Below, one piece after another: positions 52,598 to 61,750 of a stretch of DNA of 64,000 nucleotides; position 1 is the stretch's first letter; each line of letters starts with the position of its first letter. The position numbers and the translations under genes are program-made. The stretch is from Bosea sp. OAE506 (GTDB lineage: Bacteria > Pseudomonadota > Alphaproteobacteria > Rhizobiales > Beijerinckiaceae), in assembly GCF_040546595.1 (NCBI RefSeq), contig NZ_JBEPOB010000001.1:4155001-4219000 (forward strand), in the 5' to 3' direction. The notes under the pieces were generated by a model. That model was not told the origin of the DNA, did no database searches, and saw only the letters and a list, made by a program, of their open reading frames with translations.

Positions 52598-53944
52598 ATG
52601 CTCGCCGTCCTCGCCAACCGCACCTATGGCCGGCTCTTCCTCGCGCAGATCATCGCGCTGCTTGGTACCGGCCTGCTGACGGTCGCGCTGGGGCTGCTCG
52701 CGTTCGCCCTTGCGGGCGAAAAGGCTGGCACGGTTCTCGGCACGGCGCTGGCGATCAAGATGGTCGCTTACGTCACAATTGCGCCGGTTGTCGGGGCGTT
52801 CGCCGCTCAGCTTCCGCGCAAGGCATTCCTCATCGCGATGGATCTGGTCCGGGCCGCAATCGCGCTGCTTTTGCCCTTCGTCAGCGAGGTCTGGCAGATT
52901 TACGTCCTGATCTTCCTGCTGCAGTCCGCCTCGGCCGCCTTCACCCCGACCTTCCAGGCGACGATCCCCGACGTGCTGCCCAACGAGGCGGACTATACCA
53001 GGGCCCTCTCGCTCTCGCGGCTGGCCTATGATCTGGAGAGCCTGATCAGCCCGATGCTGGCCGCCGCACTGCTGACGCTGATCAGCTATCACTGGCTGTT
53101 CTCCGGCACGGTCGCAGGCTTCCTCGTCTCCGCCGCTCTCGTGCTCTCGGTGACGCTTCCGGTCTCGCCGGCCATCGCGCGGACGGGCGGAATCTATGAT
53201 CGGACCACGCGGGGGATGCGGATCTACCTGGCGACGCCGCGGCTGCGCGGCCTGCTCGCGCTCAACATGGCGGCGGCAGCCGGCGGCGCGATGGTGATCG
53301 TCAATACGGTCGTCTTCGTGAAAGGCCGGCTGGGACTCGGCGACGGCGAGGTCGCGCTTGCACTGGGCTGCTTCGGTGGCGGCTCGATGATCGCCGCGCT
53401 CGCCTTGCCACGGCTGCTAGAGCGGCTGCCCGACCGACGTGTCATGTTCGCGGCCGCGATCGGTCTCGGTTGCGTTCTCGCGGTCGCGGCGGCCCTCCTG
53501 TCCGGGAGCGCGGGAAGCCCGGGCTCGACCTTGTGGCCGGGTCTGCTGGCGACCTGGCTGCTGCTCGGCCTGGGCTATTCCGCCGTGCAGACGCCATCGG
53601 GGCGGCTGCTGCGTCGCTCGGTCCATGCGGAGGATCGACCGGCCGTCTTCGCCGCGCAGTTTGCGCTGTCGCATGCCTGCTGGCTGCTGACCTATCCGCT
53701 GGCCGGTTGGCTCGGGGCCACCATGCCGGTCGCTCTGGCCTTCAGCATGTTCGCCCTCCTGACCTTCGCCGCCATCATGGCCGCGGCGCAGGCTTGGCCG
53801 TCGGAAGAGGCCGGCGACCTCGTCCACCGCCATGACGATCTGCCGGCCGATCACCCGCATCTCGCCGGTGCGGCGCAAAACGTTCATGCCCATGCCTTCG
53901 TGATCGACGATCTCCATCGACATTGGCCCGCGCGCGCTGGTTGA
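52598..53944 (+). CDS. MFS transporter
   Basis: A 448-residue transporter with about twelve helices in two halves, the first starting RLFLAQIIALLGTGLLTVAL and the central loop near 190-215 (ARTGGIYDRTTRGMRIYLAT). It resembles multidrug or metal efflux MFS proteins of the EntS/BtlA type. AAAGGA lies 8 nt before ATG 52598; ATG 52556 is an alternative. The C-terminal tail is rich in His and Asp (HRHDDLPADHPHLAG), perhaps metal-binding. The substrate is unknown. Confidence 0.87.
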   Translation: MLAVLANRTYGRLFLAQIIALLGTGLLTVALGLLAFALAGEKAGTVLGTALAIKMVAYVTIAPVVGAFAAQLPRKAFLIAMDLVRAAIALLLPFVSEVWQIYVLIFLLQSASAAFTPTFQATIPDVLPNEADYTRALSLSRLAYDLESLISPMLAAALLTLISYHWLFSGTVAGFLVSAALVLSVTLPVSPAIARTGGIYDRTTRGMRIYLATPRLRGLLALNMAAAAGGAMVIVNTVVFVKGRLGLGDGEVALALGCFGGGSMIAALALPRLLERLPDRRVMFAAAIGLGCVLAVAAALLSGSAGSPGSTLWPGLLATWLLLGLGYSAVQTPSGRLLRRSVHAEDRPAVFAAQFALSHACWLLTYPLAGWLGATMPVALAFSMFALLTFAAIMAAAQAWPSEEAGDLVHRHDDLPADHPHLAGAAQNVHAHAFVIDDLHRHWPARAG

Positions 53945-54020
53945 AGAGGCCTTTTGGCGGGGATAGGGCCCTGGCAGGACGTGTGCCCGGCGTTCGTGGA
54001 GAACCGGACGCCCGCCCCTG

Positions 54021-55241
54021 TCAGCCCGTCTGTGCGGTGTCCGACAAGGTCGCGCGGATGCTGCGATCGAGGAGGCCCGCGGCGGCGCCTTCGATCTCCA
54101 TGGCGGCGCTGGCACGCACGACGGAGAGCGCCGGCATGGCGAAGCCCGCCATTGCCCCTTCCTGACGAAAAAGCGTGTCGAGCCGGGCGAAGAGCGCCGC
54201 ATTGGCGACGAGCGGCCCGCTGACGAGAATGCGGCGGGGAAAGAGCAGCCGGCAGGCATTGGCGAGGGCTCTCGCCAGGATGACCGCTGCGGCCTCGATG
54301 TCGGGAACGGAGAGCAGGTCGCAGTCGGCCAGCGCGTCGGCAAGCCCCTCCTCATCCTCCCCGAGCTGCGGCCAGAGCTGCCGCAGGACCGGCAGCAACG
54401 CCCAGAGCGCGGCACCCGTCTCGAGACAGGCGGTGTTGCCGCAGCCGCAGCGACGGCCTTCGAGCACGGAAAATCGCCAGTGGCCAATCTCGCCGAAGGG
54501 GCCGCCCGCGGGTGAGAGCGGCTCGCCATCGACGGCATGGGCCAGGCCGATGCCCCAGCCCCAATGCAGCAGGAGTGTGCCGCTGGCGAAACGGTCCGGC
54601 TCGCGGGCCACGCGGGCGCGCAGCTCGGCGTCGAGATTTCGGCCGATGCGGACGGGCGCGGCCGCGGGGCCGAGCAGAGCCTCGACATCAAGCTCGCGCA
54701 TCGCGGGCCAGCGCGAGGCCATCAGCCAGCGGCTCTGGCGCAGGTCGATCAGTCCGGAGAGCGAGACGGCCGTGCCCGCATGGACCATGCCGTGCGGCAT
54801 CGCGCCCCGCAGCGTCGCGGCGAGTTCGCGCATGGCCTCTCCCATCGCCGCATTGTCAGCGTCGCGCGGCACCGGGCGGGTCGTGCGGAGGATGACATCG
54901 CCCTTGAGGTCGATCAGCGCTCCCGCCAGCGACTGGCTGATGATGTGGATGACCGAGCAGCCGATGGCGCGGGGATTGGCGATCAGCACGCCGGCAGGGC
55001 GCCCCCTGCCCCGTCCGCCGCCGGCCGTTTCCGCCAGCAGCCGGCAGGCCAGGAGTTCACCGACCGCGCGCGAGACGGTCGAGGACCGCAGGCCCGACAG
55101 GCGGCCGATCTCGGGGCGCGACTGGGCCCTGCCCTCTGCGACGATCCGGTAGACCAGGGCGCGGTCGCGCTCCTGTGCAGAGGTGGCCGCCGCGTCCGCC
55201 GACGGCTCGGCGCCTGAATATTTTAAAACGCGCTTGTTCAA
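54021..55241 (-). CDS. ROK-family transcriptional regulator
   Basis: A protein of about 406 residues with an N-terminal winged helix (QSRPEIGRLSGLRSSTVSRA) and a C-terminal ROK domain. The ROK zinc motif is in EGRRCGCGNTACLETGA, complete with its cysteines, and GPFGEIGHWR is the conserved His site. It diverges from nagB and nagA and is likely a NagC-like sensor of GlcNAc-6-phosphate. The start is unclear: no ATG exists, TTG 55241 has AAAGG upstream and TTG 55295 would add 18 residues. Confidence 0.85.
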   Translation of the reverse strand: MNKRVLKYSGAEPSADAAATSAQERDRALVYRIVAEGRAQSRPEIGRLSGLRSSTVSRAVGELLACRLLAETAGGGRGRGRPAGVLIANPRAIGCSVIHIISQSLAGALIDLKGDVILRTTRPVPRDADNAAMGEAMRELAATLRGAMPHGMVHAGTAVSLSGLIDLRQSRWLMASRWPAMRELDVEALLGPAAAPVRIGRNLDAELRARVAREPDRFASGTLLLHWGWGIGLAHAVDGEPLSPAGGPFGEIGHWRFSVLEGRRCGCGNTACLETGAALWALLPVLRQLWPQLGEDEEGLADALADCDLLSVPDIEAAAVILARALANACRLLFPRRILVSGPLVANAALFARLDTLFRQEGAMAGFAMPALSVVRASAAMEIEGAAAGLLDRSIRATLSDTAQTG

Positions 55242-55327
55242 AATACGAATTGCCTTTTCGACAGGCTTTTCTAGACTGAAAGCAGTCGTTTTCAAACATT
55301 TTATCGAGTAAGCGGTTCAAAATTACC

Positions 55328-56071
55328 ATGATCGATGTGCGGATCGTCCCGGACAAGCAGATTCTCGGCGTGCAGGCTGCGGCCTGCGGCGCGGCGGCCA
55401 TCCGCGAGGCTTTGTCCCGCTACGGAGAGGCGACGATCGTCGTCGCCACCGGCGCCAGCCAGTTCGAGATGCTGCAGGCGCTCGTCGCGGCCGACGACAT
55501 CGACTGGTCGAAGGTCACGGCGTTCCATCTCGACGAGTATGTCGGCCTCGGCACGGACCATCCGGCGAGCTTCCGGCGCTATCTGGAGGAACGTTTCGTC
55601 GGCCCGCTCGGCGGCAAGGTCCGCTTCATGCCGGTCGACGGGTTGGCCGAGCCCGCCGCCGAGGCGAAGCGCCTGAACGGGCTGATCGGCGGGCGCAGGA
55701 TCGATGTCTGCTTCGCCGGCATCGGCGAGAACTGCCATCTCGCCTTCAACGACCCTCCGGCCGATTTCGAGACCGACGATCCCTACATCATCGTGACGCT
55801 CGACGAGGCGTGCCGCCGCCAGCAGTTCGGCGAGGGCTGGTTCCCGAGCCTCGAGGCGGTGCCGCAGCGGGCGATCTCGATGAGCGTCCGCCAGATCCTG
55901 AAGAGCGCGCTGATCGTGCTGTCCGTCTCCGACACCCGCAAGGCGCAGGCGACGCGCGACGCGCTGGAGGGCGAGGTGACGCCGCTGCATCCGGCCTCCA
56001 TTCTGCAACGCCATGAGCGGACGGTCGCCTTCGTCGATCCAGCGGCGGCCTCGCTGCTGAGCCGGAGCTGA
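55328..56071 (+). CDS. nagB: Glucosamine-6-phosphate deaminase
   Basis: A 247-residue NagB-family isomerase/deaminase that converts glucosamine-6-phosphate to fructose-6-phosphate and ammonia. The motifs are [26 protein letters not shown] with the catalytic Asp-Glu, and the active-site loop [14 protein letters not shown] with the catalytic His. It begins an operon with nagA and a solute-binding protein, divergent from the ROK regulator. Confidence 0.92.
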   Translation: MIDVRIVPDKQILGVQAAACGAAAIREALSRYGEATIVVATGASQFEMLQALVAADDIDWSKVTAFHLDEYVGLGTDHPASFRRYLEERFVGPLGGKVRFMPVDGLAEPAAEAKRLNGLIGGRRIDVCFAGIGENCHLAFNDPPADFETDDPYIIVTLDEACRRQQFGEGWFPSLEAVPQRAISMSVRQILKSALIVLSVSDTRKAQATRDALEGEVTPLHPASILQRHERTVAFVDPAAASLLSRS

Positions 56072-56080
56072 CCGCGGGCC

Positions 56081-57151
56081 ATGGTGGTTTCGGCCGGTCT
56101 CGTCGATCTCCAGGTCAACGGCTTCGCCGGCATCGACTTCAACACGGAGACGATCACGGCCGACGCGCTCGACCAGGCGCTGGAGGCGATGCTGGCGACC
56201 GGCGTCACGACCTGCCTGCCGACGCTGATCACGGCCTATCCCGACGAACTCGAGGCCCGGTTCCGCGCGCTGGATGCCGCCGTCTCGGCCAGCCGGCTCG
56301 GACCGGCGATGTGCCCCGGCTACCATCTCGAAGGCCCGTTCCTGAACTCGGGGGCGGGCTATGCCGGCTGCCACCCGCCGGGAGCGATGACGGCCGCCGA
56401 CCCCGCGCTGGTTGCAAGGCTGCAGAGCCTGGTCGCCCGTCCGATCCTGATGGTGACGCTCGCGCCGGAACTGCCCGGCGCGCTCGATCTCATCCGCACG
56501 CTGTCGCGCGGCAGAACGGTGGTCGCTCTCGGGCATACCGCTGCCGATTTCAGCCAGATCGCGGCGGCCGCCGAGGCGGGCGCGACGCTTTCGACGCATC
56601 TCGGCAACGGCATGCCGCAGAGCGCCCACAAGCTGGAGAATCCGATCTTCGCCCAACTCGCCGAGGACCGGCTGCAGGCCTCCTTCATCGCCGACGGCAT
56701 CCATCTCCATCCCGCCGCCCTGAAGGTGCTGCTGCGCGCCAAAGGGCTCGACCGCGCCATGCTGGTCACGGATGCCGTGGCCGGGGCCGCGGCGAAGCCA
56801 GGTCCCTATCGTTTTGCGGGCATGGACATCCTGCGCACGCCGGAGGGGGCGATCCGCCTGCCCAGCGGCTCGCTCGCCGGCTCCGCCTTGTGTCTCGATC
56901 AGGCCGTGCGCAACATCGTGCGCTGGGGCATCGCGACGCCCCAGCAGGCGCTGGCGATGGCCTCGGACCATCCGCTCGCGCTGCTCGCTCCGGCCTTGGC
57001 TGCGCATGGCCTGCCGATGCCCTACGGCGAGGTGAGCTGGCGCGAGGATCTGACGGTCGAAAGCCTACGGCTCGGGCCCATCGAGCGCCGCTACGGCCCT
57101 CGGCACGCGACGTTCTCAACCACTGAAACAACAAGGGGAGACCAAGCATGA
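56081..57151 (+). CDS. nagA: N-acetylglucosamine-6-phosphate deacetylase, short N-terminus
   Basis: A 356-residue NagA-type amidohydrolase making glucosamine-6-phosphate and acetate. It starts directly at the first barrel strand (SAGLVDLQVNGFAG); the usual 40 or so residues of N-terminal beta domain are absent. The metal and substrate residues are visible in YHLEGPFLN, ALGHTAADF, THLGNGMPQ and LVTDAVAG. ATG 56081 follows nagB by 9 bp, leaving no space for more N-terminus. Its stop overlaps the binding-protein start (ATGA). Confidence 0.92.
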   Translation: MVVSAGLVDLQVNGFAGIDFNTETITADALDQALEAMLATGVTTCLPTLITAYPDELEARFRALDAAVSASRLGPAMCPGYHLEGPFLNSGAGYAGCHPPGAMTAADPALVARLQSLVARPILMVTLAPELPGALDLIRTLSRGRTVVALGHTAADFSQIAAAAEAGATLSTHLGNGMPQSAHKLENPIFAQLAEDRLQASFIADGIHLHPAALKVLLRAKGLDRAMLVTDAVAGAAAKPGPYRFAGMDILRTPEGAIRLPSGSLAGSALCLDQAVRNIVRWGIATPQQALAMASDHPLALLAPALAAHGLPMPYGEVSWREDLTVESLRLGPIERRYGPRHATFSTTETTRGDQA

Positions 57152-58341
57152 CAGCCGATTTCAAGGGACTCGACCGACGCGCCGTGCTCGGCGGCCTGGG
57201 CACGCTCGCCGCGACCGGCCCGGCCGCCTTCGCCGCCTCGCCACCGCTGCCGGCCGCGCCGGTCGCAATCAGCATCATCGATGTCGGCGGTGCGCTGGCG
57301 CTGATGCAGAAGGCCTTCGAGGACTACCGCGCCGCCAATCCCAAGCTGGTCTCCCGCATCGCCTTCGTGAAGGCGCCGGCACCGGAGCTCGCCAGCAAGA
57401 TCAAGGCGCAGCAGGAGGCGGGTCGGGCCGATCTCGACCTCGTCCTGACCGGCAGCGACGGGCTGGCGGCGGGCCTCGACCAGAAGCTCTGGCTCAAGAT
57501 CCTGCCCGACTTCGCCGACAAGTTCCCCAACATCGAGGCGAATTACGAGCCGGCCGCGCTGAACCTTCACAAGGTCCAGGGCGACGGCTTCGGCGTCGTG
57601 GTGAACTACTACCCTTCAGGGCCGCTGCTCGAATACATGCCCGACCGGGTCAAGACGCCGCCGACCACAGCCGAGGAGCTGCTCGCCTGGGCCAAAGCCA
57701 ATCCGAACCGCTTCATGTATGCGCGCCCGACCAATTCCGGGCCCGGCCGAACCTTCATGATGGGCCTGCCCTATATCCTCGGCGACAAGGACCCGCAGGA
57801 CCCGGTCAATGGCTGGGACAAGACCTGGGCCTATCTCCAGGAACTCGGGCAGTACATCGAGTACTACCCGGCCGGCACGGGCGCGACGATGAAGGAGTTC
57901 GGCGACGGCTCGCGCGACATCATCATCTCGACCACCGGCTGGGACATCAATCCGCGCGCGCTCGGCATCGTGCCGAAGGAAGCCAAGATCCAGACGCTGA
58001 AGGGCTTCCACTGGGTCTCGGACGCCTTCTTCATGTGCGTGCCCAAGGGCGTGCCGAACGACCGTCTGGCGGTCGTGCTCGACATGATGGCGCATGTGCT
58101 GACGCCGAAGATGCAGGCCTATGCCTATGACGAGGGCTATCTCTATCCCGGCCCGGCGGTGAAGAACGTGCCGCTGTCGCTGGCGCCGGAGAGCAGCCAG
58201 AAGGTCATCGCCGAGTTCGGCCGGCCCGAATATGCCGACCTGATCGCCAAGAACCCGATCGAACTGCCGCTGAAGCCCGACAAGATGGTCGTCGCCTTCC
58301 GCAAATGGGACGAGCTGGTCGGCTCCAAGCGCGCCCGCTGA
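57148..58341 (+). CDS. ABC transporter solute-binding protein
   Basis: A 397-residue family 1-type binding protein. A twin-Arg-like leader (LDRRAVLGGLGTLAATG) ends near residue 30. The mature part runs from ISIIDVGGALALMQKAFEDY. It is clearly paralogous to the binding protein at 63578 (both share ANPKL, SPEL/APEL, KAQQ and DLVLTG in the same order). It is co-transcribed with nagAB, so an aminosugar is likely. No permease genes follow directly; it could use the permeases at 61747-63475. Confidence 0.9.
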   Translation: MTADFKGLDRRAVLGGLGTLAATGPAAFAASPPLPAAPVAISIIDVGGALALMQKAFEDYRAANPKLVSRIAFVKAPAPELASKIKAQQEAGRADLDLVLTGSDGLAAGLDQKLWLKILPDFADKFPNIEANYEPAALNLHKVQGDGFGVVVNYYPSGPLLEYMPDRVKTPPTTAEELLAWAKANPNRFMYARPTNSGPGRTFMMGLPYILGDKDPQDPVNGWDKTWAYLQELGQYIEYYPAGTGATMKEFGDGSRDIIISTTGWDINPRALGIVPKEAKIQTLKGFHWVSDAFFMCVPKGVPNDRLAVVLDMMAHVLTPKMQAYAYDEGYLYPGPAVKNVPLSLAPESSQKVIAEFGRPEYADLIAKNPIELPLKPDKMVVAFRKWDELVGSKRAR

Positions 58342-58363
58342 CCTCCCGCGACCCAAATGCGAA

Positions 58364-58396
58364 AGCCCCGCAGTCTCTGGCTGCGGGGCTCTTTTT
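58364..58396 (+). terminator. Rho-independent terminator of the nagBA operon
   Basis: AGCCCCGCAG (58364-58373) and CTGCGGGGCT (58381-58390) form a perfect 10-bp stem with a 7-nt loop, followed by CTTTTTC. It lies 23 bp after the binding-protein stop, between convergent genes. Confidence 0.92.
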
Positions 58397-58421
58397 CAGG
58401 TGCGATCGACGGCGCCGCGGC

Positions 58422-59621
58422 TCAGGCGAGCGGCCAGCCCTTGGCGGAGGAAACCGCCCGCATCACGCCGCGCAATTCGGCCAGGCCCTTGAGGCGGCCG
58501 ATGATCGGATAACCGGGATGGGTCGGCTTGCCGATGTCGTCGAGCAGCTCGTGACCATGGTCGGGACGCATCGGAATGCGCCAGTCGGCGAGGCCCGCCA
58601 AGCGCCGGCGCTCCTGCTCCTCGAGCAGCACGCTGACCAGCGCCACCATGTCGGTGTCGCCGTCGAGATGGTCCGCCTCCATGAAGGAGCCGTCGGCATC
58701 CTTGGCGACGTTGCGCAGATGCGCGAAGTGGATGCGCTCGGCGAAGCGGCGGGCGATCCCCGGCACGTCGTTGGTCGGCCCCGCACCGAGCGAGCCCGAG
58801 CAGAGCGTCAGGCCGTTCGCCCGGCTGTCGACCGAACCGAGGATGAAGGCGATGTCGGCTTCGTTGGAGACGATGCGCGGCAGGCCCATCAGCGGACGCG
58901 GCGGATCATCGGGGTGGATCGCAAAACGCATCCCGAGCTCGTCGGCCAGCGGGATGATCTCGCGCAGGAAGCGGGCGAGGTTCTCGCGCAGGATCGCCGG
59001 CGTCACGCCGCGATAGCGGTCCAGCATCTTGCGCAGGCCGGGAATGTCGTAGCGGTCATAGGCGCCGGGAAGGCCGGCCATGATGTTGGCCAGCAGCTTC
59101 TCCTTGTCGGCCTCGGAGGCGCGCTGCGCCCAGGCCTTGGCGGCTGCGAGCGTCGCCTCGGAGAACTCGGCCTCGGCGCCCGGACGCTCCAGCATGTAGC
59201 AGTCGAAGGCCGCGAATTCGACGATGCCGAAGCGCAGCGCACGGCCGCCACCGGGCGTCGGCCAGGCGAGTTCGGTGCGGGTCCAGTCCAGCACCGGCAT
59301 GAAATTGTAGCAGATCGTCTTGATGCCGCAGGCGGCGAGGTTGCGCATCGAAGCGCGGTAATTGTCGAACAGGGCGGTCTGGTCACCCTCGTTCAGCTTG
59401 ATCCGCTCATGGATCGGCAGGCTCTCGACGACGCTCCAGCGCAGGCCGAGCGAGGCGTCCTCCGCGATCAGCGCCTTGCGCTCCTCGATCGCCTCGACGC
59501 TCCAGACCTCGCCATAGGGGATGTCGTGGAGGGAGGTGACGATGCCACGCGCGCCCGTCTGCCGGATCTGCGGCAGGCGAACGGCGTCCCTGGGTCCGAA
59601 CCAGCGCCAGGTTTCTTCCAT
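58422..59621 (-). CDS. uxuA: Mannonate dehydratase
   Basis: A 399-residue UxuA-type TIM-barrel dehydratase converting D-mannonate to 2-keto-3-deoxygluconate in hexuronate breakdown. It starts TWRWFGPRDAVRLPQIRQTG; the metal-site segments are GSLGAGP, FAHLRNV and IHPDDPPRPLMGLPRI, and VSVLLEEQ is near the C-terminus. It is in an operon with a GntR regulator, 51 bp apart. UxaC, UxuB and KdgK are not in this window. Confidence 0.95.
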   Translation of the reverse strand: MEETWRWFGPRDAVRLPQIRQTGARGIVTSLHDIPYGEVWSVEAIEERKALIAEDASLGLRWSVVESLPIHERIKLNEGDQTALFDNYRASMRNLAACGIKTICYNFMPVLDWTRTELAWPTPGGGRALRFGIVEFAAFDCYMLERPGAEAEFSEATLAAAKAWAQRASEADKEKLLANIMAGLPGAYDRYDIPGLRKMLDRYRGVTPAILRENLARFLREIIPLADELGMRFAIHPDDPPRPLMGLPRIVSNEADIAFILGSVDSRANGLTLCSGSLGAGPTNDVPGIARRFAERIHFAHLRNVAKDADGSFMEADHLDGDTDMVALVSVLLEEQERRRLAGLADWRIPMRPDHGHELLDDIGKPTHPGYPIIGRLKGLAELRGVMRAVSSAKGWPLA

Positions 59622-59672
59622 ATCGGGGTGTCCTTCGTCAGCAATGATCGTCTTGAGGGTGAGCGGCGCCTG

Positions 59673-60374
59673 TCAGGGACCGGGCGGCTTCGCGCCGAGG
59701 CGGCTCTTGTCGAACGCGTCGAGATGAGCCTGGGCGATGGTTTCGATGGCGTCGAAGACGGTGCGCAGATGGGCGCGCATCGCGGCCTCGGCCCCGGCTG
59801 CGTCGCCGGCGCCGACACGCGCCGCGATCTCGCGATGCTGGCTGAGGATCATGTCCGACCAGGTCGGCGTTTCCAGCGACAGGCAGCGCACGCGGTCGAG
59901 CTGTGCCTTGACGGTCTCGATCATGCTCCAGACGGATGGGTGGCGGGCCAGCCGCGAGAGCTCGGCATGGAACGCCTCGTCGAGCCGGAAGAAGCTCACC
60001 CGGTCTCCCGCCTGCATCGCTTCGGCCTGCTGGGCCACCAGCGCGTCGAGGCGGGCCCGGCCCTCCTCGTCCAGCCGCTCGGCGGCGAGCGCGACAGTGC
60101 GGCATTCCAGCGTCTCGCGCACGAACTGGCTGTCATAGACCGCCGCGAGGTCGATCGGCGCGACGAAGGTGCCGACCTGCGGCACGACGACCAAGAAGCC
60201 TTCCTCGACCAGCCGCTTGAAGGCTTCGCGCACGGGCGTGCGGCTGACGCCGAAGCGCAGAGCCATGCGCGCCTCCGACATCGCCGCACCCGGCAGCAGT
60301 GCTGCGCCGAGAATATCGGCCCTCAGAGACCGGTGGATCTGGTCGGTGCCGTGGCGGACCGCTGAGATGGTCAT
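59673..60374 (-). CDS. GntR-family transcriptional regulator, FCD type
   Basis: A 233-residue regulator with a winged helix (MALRFGVSRTPVREAFKRL then VPQVGTFVAPID) and an FCD domain (about 95-215; ETLECRTVALAAER, FRLDEAFHAELSRLA). It lies upstream of uxuA in the same direction, and an almost perfect operator lies 18 bp before its start. It should be the local repressor for hexuronate or the ABC system. ATG 60374 was preferred because the upstream frame lacks a ribosome site. Confidence 0.92.
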   Translation of the reverse strand: MTISAVRHGTDQIHRSLRADILGAALLPGAAMSEARMALRFGVSRTPVREAFKRLVEEGFLVVVPQVGTFVAPIDLAAVYDSQFVRETLECRTVALAAERLDEEGRARLDALVAQQAEAMQAGDRVSFFRLDEAFHAELSRLARHPSVWSMIETVKAQLDRVRCLSLETPTWSDMILSQHREIAARVGAGDAAGAEAAMRAHLRTVFDAIETIAQAHLDAFDKSRLGAKPPGP

Positions 60375-60391
60375 TGCAATCTCGTTGATTA

Positions 60392-60405
60392 GTATACTAG
60401 CATAC
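60392..60405. promoter_or_regulatory. GntR operator candidate
   Basis: GTATACTAGCATAC is a 14-bp near-perfect palindrome centred on CTAG (12 of 14 bases symmetric). It lies 18 bp upstream of the GntR start and 269 bp from the ABC ATPase start. GntR/FadR-type regulators bind such sites, so autoregulation and control of the divergent ABC genes are likely (inference). Confidence 0.6.
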
Positions 60406-60673
60406 CAACGCTGCGAACGGAGCGTCAACCGTCCCTGGATGGGAGGACGCCGCGGACAGGCCGGGAGATCCGGCCCGCCCGCAGGATGCCGGGCAGCCTG
60501 ATGATCGGGAGGACAGGACGTGCTTTCAGCCTTCAGGGCCCTGTGGATCGACATGGGTGCGGCATGCCCGCAGACATGCCGACGCGCCGCCTGACAGCCG
60601 TGATGCCCTCGCCTCCCGCTCCCCGATTCTTGTCCGCAGGCGCTGCTCGCCTGCCCGCAACCGCGTGGCTTCC

Positions 60674-61750
60674 ATGACGATACATGCCGCCAATTTCCGC
60701 GAGCTGAAGCTCGATCGCCTCAGCCGCGATTTCGGAACACACAACGCCCTCAAGGACGTCTCGCTGACGATCCGCAAGGGCGAGTTCATCGCTCTGCTCG
60801 GCCCCTCGGGCTGCGGCAAGTCGACGACGCTGAACCTGATCGCGGGCCTCCTGCCGGCGACCGGCGGCGGCATCTGGCTCGACGAGAAGCGCATCGATCC
60901 GCTGCGGCCCGAAGAGCGCGGTTTCGGCATGGTGTTCCAGAACTACGCGCTGTTCCCGCACATGAACGTCCGCCGCAACATCGGCTTCGGCCTGAAGATG
61001 CGCGGGCTGCCCAAGGCCGAGATCGACAAGCGCGTCGAGGAGGCGGTGGCGCTTGTGCGGCTGCAGAGCCAGGTCGACAAGCTGCCTGGCCAGCTTTCGG
61101 GCGGCCAGCAGCAGCGCGTCGCGATCGCGCGGGCCATCGTGGTCGAGCCGCCGCTGGTGCTGATGGACGAGCCGCTCTCGAACCTCGACGCCAAGCTGCG
61201 GCTGGAGATGCGCGCCGAAATCCGCCGCATCCACAATGCGCTCGGCGCCACCACGATCTACGTCACCCATGACCAGGAAGAGGCGCTGTCTCTAGCCGAC
61301 CGCATCGTCGTGCTGCGCGACGGGCAGATGCGGCAGGTCGGCACGCCCGAAGAGCTCTTCTCGCAGCCCGACCATCTCGACGTCGCCGAGTTCATGGGCT
61401 TCCGCAATGTCGTGAAGGGCCAGGTGAAGGCCCTGGAAAGCGGCACGGCGGCTGTCGCCGTCGGCGGTGCCACCATCAAGGGCCGCAGCCGCGGTGCGGT
61501 TGCGGCCGGCCAGGCCGGCCATGTCGCGATCCGGCCGGAGGATCTGCATCCGGTTGCAGCCGGCGAGAAGGGGCTTCAGGCGACGATCATCTCCACCGAG
61601 TTCCGGGGCCGCGAATTCGTCGGCTTCGGGCGGATGGAGGACGGCACGGATCTATCGTTCCTCGCCCATGACAAGCTTGAGCCGGGAGCGACGGTGACGC
61701 TCGGCGCGGCGCCCGACCGGGTGCTGGTGTTCGGCGGAGGCGCGGCATGA
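60674..61750 (+). CDS. ABC transporter ATP-binding protein (MalK/UgpC-like)
   Basis: A 358-residue importer ATPase. Walker A is GPSGCGKST (near 46), the signature LSGGQQQRVAIARA, Walker B VLMDEPLSNLDAK, and the switch His in VTHDQEEAL. The last 115 residues form a TOBE-type regulatory domain (GHVAIRPEDLHP). ATG 60674 starts the conserved N-terminus. It overlaps the permease gene by 4 bp. A carbohydrate or polyamine-like substrate fits the family; the locus suggests a sugar acid or amino sugar. Confidence 0.92.
   Translation: MTIHAANFRELKLDRLSRDFGTHNALKDVSLTIRKGEFIALLGPSGCGKSTTLNLIAGLLPATGGGIWLDEKRIDPLRPEERGFGMVFQNYALFPHMNVRRNIGFGLKMRGLPKAEIDKRVEEAVALVRLQSQVDKLPGQLSGGQQQRVAIARAIVVEPPLVLMDEPLSNLDAKLRLEMRAEIRRIHNALGATTIYVTHDQEEALSLADRIVVLRDGQMRQVGTPEELFSQPDHLDVAEFMGFRNVVKGQVKALESGTAAVAVGGATIKGRSRGAVAAGQAGHVAIRPEDLHPVAAGEKGLQATIISTEFRGREFVGFGRMEDGTDLSFLAHDKLEPGATVTLGAAPDRVLVFGGGAA

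Noticed and set aside
58305..60365. Plus-strand frame of 686 codons opposite uxuA and gntR
   Set aside because: No recognisable domain; the opposite strand holds two well-conserved genes with good starts.
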